A stretch of 7,456 nt of DNA from Helicobacteraceae bacterium (GTDB lineage: Bacteria > Campylobacterota > Campylobacteria > Campylobacterales > Helicobacteraceae), in NCBI GenBank assembly GCA_900770765.1, contig CAAGLK010000012.1, positions 1-7,456 of the forward strand, written 5' to 3'. This document shows, in pieces, positions 6,392-7,456 of the stretch (position 1 is the first letter of the stretch; every line of letters starts with the position of its first letter). Made by a program: the position numbers and the translations under genes. The notes under the pieces are model-generated. The model searched no databases and had not been told where the DNA came from. It was given only the letters and a program-made list of their open reading frames with translations.

Positions 6392-6599
6392 GGCGTTGGA
6401 TTTGCTAGTTAGGGCGAGTTGCAGATGCAATGACGGGGCGGGCGGCGTGTGTCTTGTGAAGGCAAGGGACGCTGTGTGGAACCGCATTGTGTGGGGTTGC
6501 TTTAGGATTCTAGCAAACGCCTTTGTGTGTGGATTGCGTGGATAATTTGCGGATTGGTAAGGCGTTGGATTTGCTGGTGAAGGCGAGTTGCAGATGCAA
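6392..6599. repeat. 39-bp direct repeat pair in a GC-richer zone
   Basis: Copies at 6392-6430 and 6561-6599 agree at 36 of 39 bases. Both begin GGCGTTGGATTTGCT and end GAGTTGCAGATGCAA, a near-palindrome. Copy 1 continues into TGACGG, the tail of the GTCATTGCGAG repeat family. Copy 2 continues into a different arm of that family. The sequence between them is much richer in G than the surrounding genes, with no supportable coding frame. Confidence 0.75.
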
Positions 6600-6668
6600 C
6601 GCGCGCTTCGGCTTTTTCAAAGTCTCGCAATGACGAAGTGGAAGGCTTCCGCAAGGGACGCAATGACG
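6600..6668. repeat. Repeat-family arms of the GTCATTGCGAG type
   Basis: Read on the minus strand, this stretch holds GTCATTGCGTCCCTTGCGG (from 6666 downward) and then GTCATTGCGAGACTTTG (from 6634 downward), both arms of the family seen at 1404-1598 and 7152-7219. CAAGGGACGC at 6652-6661 also occurs at 6462-6471. GGAAG and CTTCC (6640-6650) pair around one base. This looks like several nested or decayed copies. Confidence 0.65.
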
Positions 6669-6706
6669 GAAAAGCAATGGCTAAGTTGATAACAATTTAT
6701 TTTAAG

Positions 6707-6712
6707 AAAGGA
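6707..6712 (+). promoter_or_regulatory. Strong ribosome binding site for a broken small gene
   Basis: AAAGGA lies 7 bases before the ATG at 6720, which is optimal spacing. The frame opened by that ATG stops after 6 codons, whereas the long frame starts 7 bases further on in another phase. The site therefore argues that the ATG is the original start and the (TG)4 tract carries a frameshift. Confidence 0.6.
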
Positions 6713-6719
6713 TTAAAAA

Positions 6720-6972
6720 ATGGCTTGTGTGTGTTGCTGAAATTAGAGAAATGCTAGAAACAAGGCTTAAGTATTCTAGCGATGAAAAATTTCTAAAAGT
6801 AGGCGAAAAATGGCTTAAAGGTTTAGATAAATTTAGAGAAACTGAGTTTATTAAAACTAAGCCTTTATGTGAGTTGGAAAACTTGCAAGATAGGCTAAAA
6901 GGCAAAAAAGGCTTAGGATTCTTAGGAATTAGTAGCGGGCAATATGTGGAAATGCCTTTAAAAAAGGGGTGA
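6720..6972 (+). pseudogene. Small gene of unknown function, out of frame at a (TG)4 tract
   Basis: An ATG at 6720 behind a strong ribosome site reads M-A-C-V-C-C and stops. The downstream frame (6727-6972) is open for about 80 codons and looks like real coding sequence, with Helicobacter-like codon use and alternating charged and hydrophobic residues. One more TG unit in the tract at 6726-6734 would join the two, giving an 84-residue protein that begins MACVCVAEIREMLETRL and ends ISSGQYVEMPLKKG. I do not recognise it. It is rich in Lys and Glu, mostly helical in appearance, with no signal peptide or membrane segment. It could be phase-variable, a decayed accessory gene, or translated from the weak GTG at 6727. 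Repeats flank it on both sides, and the next frame downstream is broken in a similar way. Confidence 0.5.
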
Positions 6973-6995
6973 AGCTGTGTTGCGTGCTACTTGTC

Positions 6996-7147
6996 AAAAG
7001 GGCGTCCTATTTGCCATTTTGTGCTGCGAAAAATCCCTTTTAGATACTTCGCTTCCGCTCAGTATGACAAAAAGGGCGTCCTACTTGTCATTTTGAGCGA
7101 CAGCGAAAAATCCCTTTTAGATACTTCGCTTCCGCTCAGTATGACAA
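6996..7147. repeat. Two tandem palindromic repeat units (74 and 77 bp)
   Basis: Unit A (6996-7069) and unit B (7070-7146) both begin AAAAGGGCGTCCTA and share a long identical stretch ending at TATGACA. They differ mainly by a 3-base gap and a few substitutions near the left arm. Within unit B, TTGTCATTTTGAGCG (7085-7099) and CGCTCAGTATGACAA (7133-7147) form a stem matching at 13 of 15. A truncated left end, CTACTTGTCA (6986-6995), precedes unit A. A 75-codon reading frame crosses this array, but its sequence is simply the translated repeat. Confidence 0.85.
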
Positions 7148-7151
7148 GGAG

Positions 7152-7219
7152 GGATTCTTGCGTAAAGTCTCGCAATGACAAAAGGGGGGGCGGATTCTTG
7201 CGTAAATTCTCGCAATGAC
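7152..7219. repeat. Two tandem 40-bp hairpin repeat units
   Basis: GGATTCTTGCG begins at 7152 and again at 7192, a period of 40. In each, TTGCG and CGCAA form a stem around an 8-base loop and are followed by TGACA. The loops differ at one base. Between the units lies a G7 tract (7184-7190). The units match those at 1532-1598, about 5.6 kb away. Confidence 0.8.
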
Positions 7220-7252
7220 AAAAAATTTAATTTTTAAAAAGGAATAATTAAT

Positions 7253-7456
7253 ATGATAAACACAATTAAACAAGCCGAGAGAATCATTAAAAAAAGGGAA
7301 AAAAGCACGGAAACTTTAAAGAAATCATAAAAAAGATGGATGAAATCCAACTTAGTTTTATAAGTAGTAATAGATTTTATGGATATTTTCTAGCTTTAAA
7401 AATGGCGCGGCTTTTATGCACTATTAAAAAAGAAAAAATTAAGCGTTTTAAGAAAA
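7253..7456 (+). pseudogene. Small phage-like gene, frameshifted at an A6 tract and cut by the right edge
   Basis: The ATG at 7253 has AAGGA 9 bases upstream and reads 25 codons (MINTIKQAERIIKKRE and so on) to a TAA at 7328. A second frame, shifted by one, is open from before the shift point to the window edge. Adding one A to the tract at 7299-7304 would join them. The joined product reads REKKHGNF, then KEIIKKMDEIQLSF, and later FLALKMARLL. That arrangement, R-x3-HG-x-F followed by a helix containing LKxAR, resembles small phage proteins of the DUF6378 kind, as far as I can judge from memory. At least 68 residues are visible and the 3' end is missing. The gene may be decayed, phase-variable by A-tract length, or a sequencing error. 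Confidence 0.5.

Noticed and set aside
6318..6545. Plus-strand frame of 75 codons from a GTG
   Set aside because: It has no ribosome site, its start lies in a hairpin arm, and it runs through the 39-bp repeat and GC-rich repeat tails with a biased Cys/Trp/Arg composition. It looks like translated non-coding sequence.
6991..7218. Plus-strand frame of 75 codons across the tandem repeats
   Set aside because: The translation is simply the 74/77-bp and 40-bp repeats read through. The repeated words recur in the protein and there is no ribosome site.
6996..7219. CRISPR array
   Set aside because: The repeats are adjacent or lack uniform unique spacers, the unit lengths differ, and no cas gene is present.

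Overview
The window looks like chromosome of an epsilonproteobacterium (Campylobacterota), most likely a Helicobacter. The evidence is the AT-rich composition, the N-terminus of release factor 2 (MDNYTYSELLK, the start I recall for H. pylori RF2), and the order lipoprotein-tlyA-ribF, which from memory matches the H. pylori HP1085-tlyA-ribF cluster. The family of short repeats built on GTCATTGCGAG, packed between genes, reminds me of enterohepatic helicobacters, but I cannot fix the species.

Layout. Positions 1-1278 hold two minus-strand genes, pyrB followed by the 5' part of prfB, which runs off the left edge. A 450-base divergent intergenic region (1279-1728) carries a promoter facing each way. 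Between them lie a 114-bp imperfect inverted-repeat element and two smaller hairpin repeat units. Positions 1729-5839 are one tightly packed plus-strand gene cluster, very probably an operon: UDP-glucose 6-dehydrogenase, a small lipoprotein, TlyA rRNA methyltransferase, RibF, and CmoA. Each junction overlaps, abuts or is separated by 1 base, so translation is probably coupled. From 5840 to 7456 I see no intact gene. This part is AT-rich spacer, then a GC-richer repeat zone, then two small reading frames with good ribosome binding sites. Both frames are broken at simple-sequence tracts, one at (TG)4 and one at A6, and tandem palindromic repeats lie between them.

How the genes relate. The operon mixes envelope sugar-nucleotide supply (UDP-glucuronate), a lipoprotein, ribosome modification (TlyA), flavin cofactor synthesis (RibF) and tRNA wobble modification (CmoA). 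TlyA and CmoA both act on the decoding machinery. The others are growth-linked housekeeping functions, so shared expression with growth rate is the simplest reading. PyrB and RF2 on the other strand are also housekeeping.

The most interesting parts are the two frame-broken small genes at the right end, possibly phase-variable or decaying, the repeat family in its several arrangements, and a window-wide excess of the words GATTC/GAATC in a purine-GAWTC-pyrimidine context. I found no convincing new multi-gene system.
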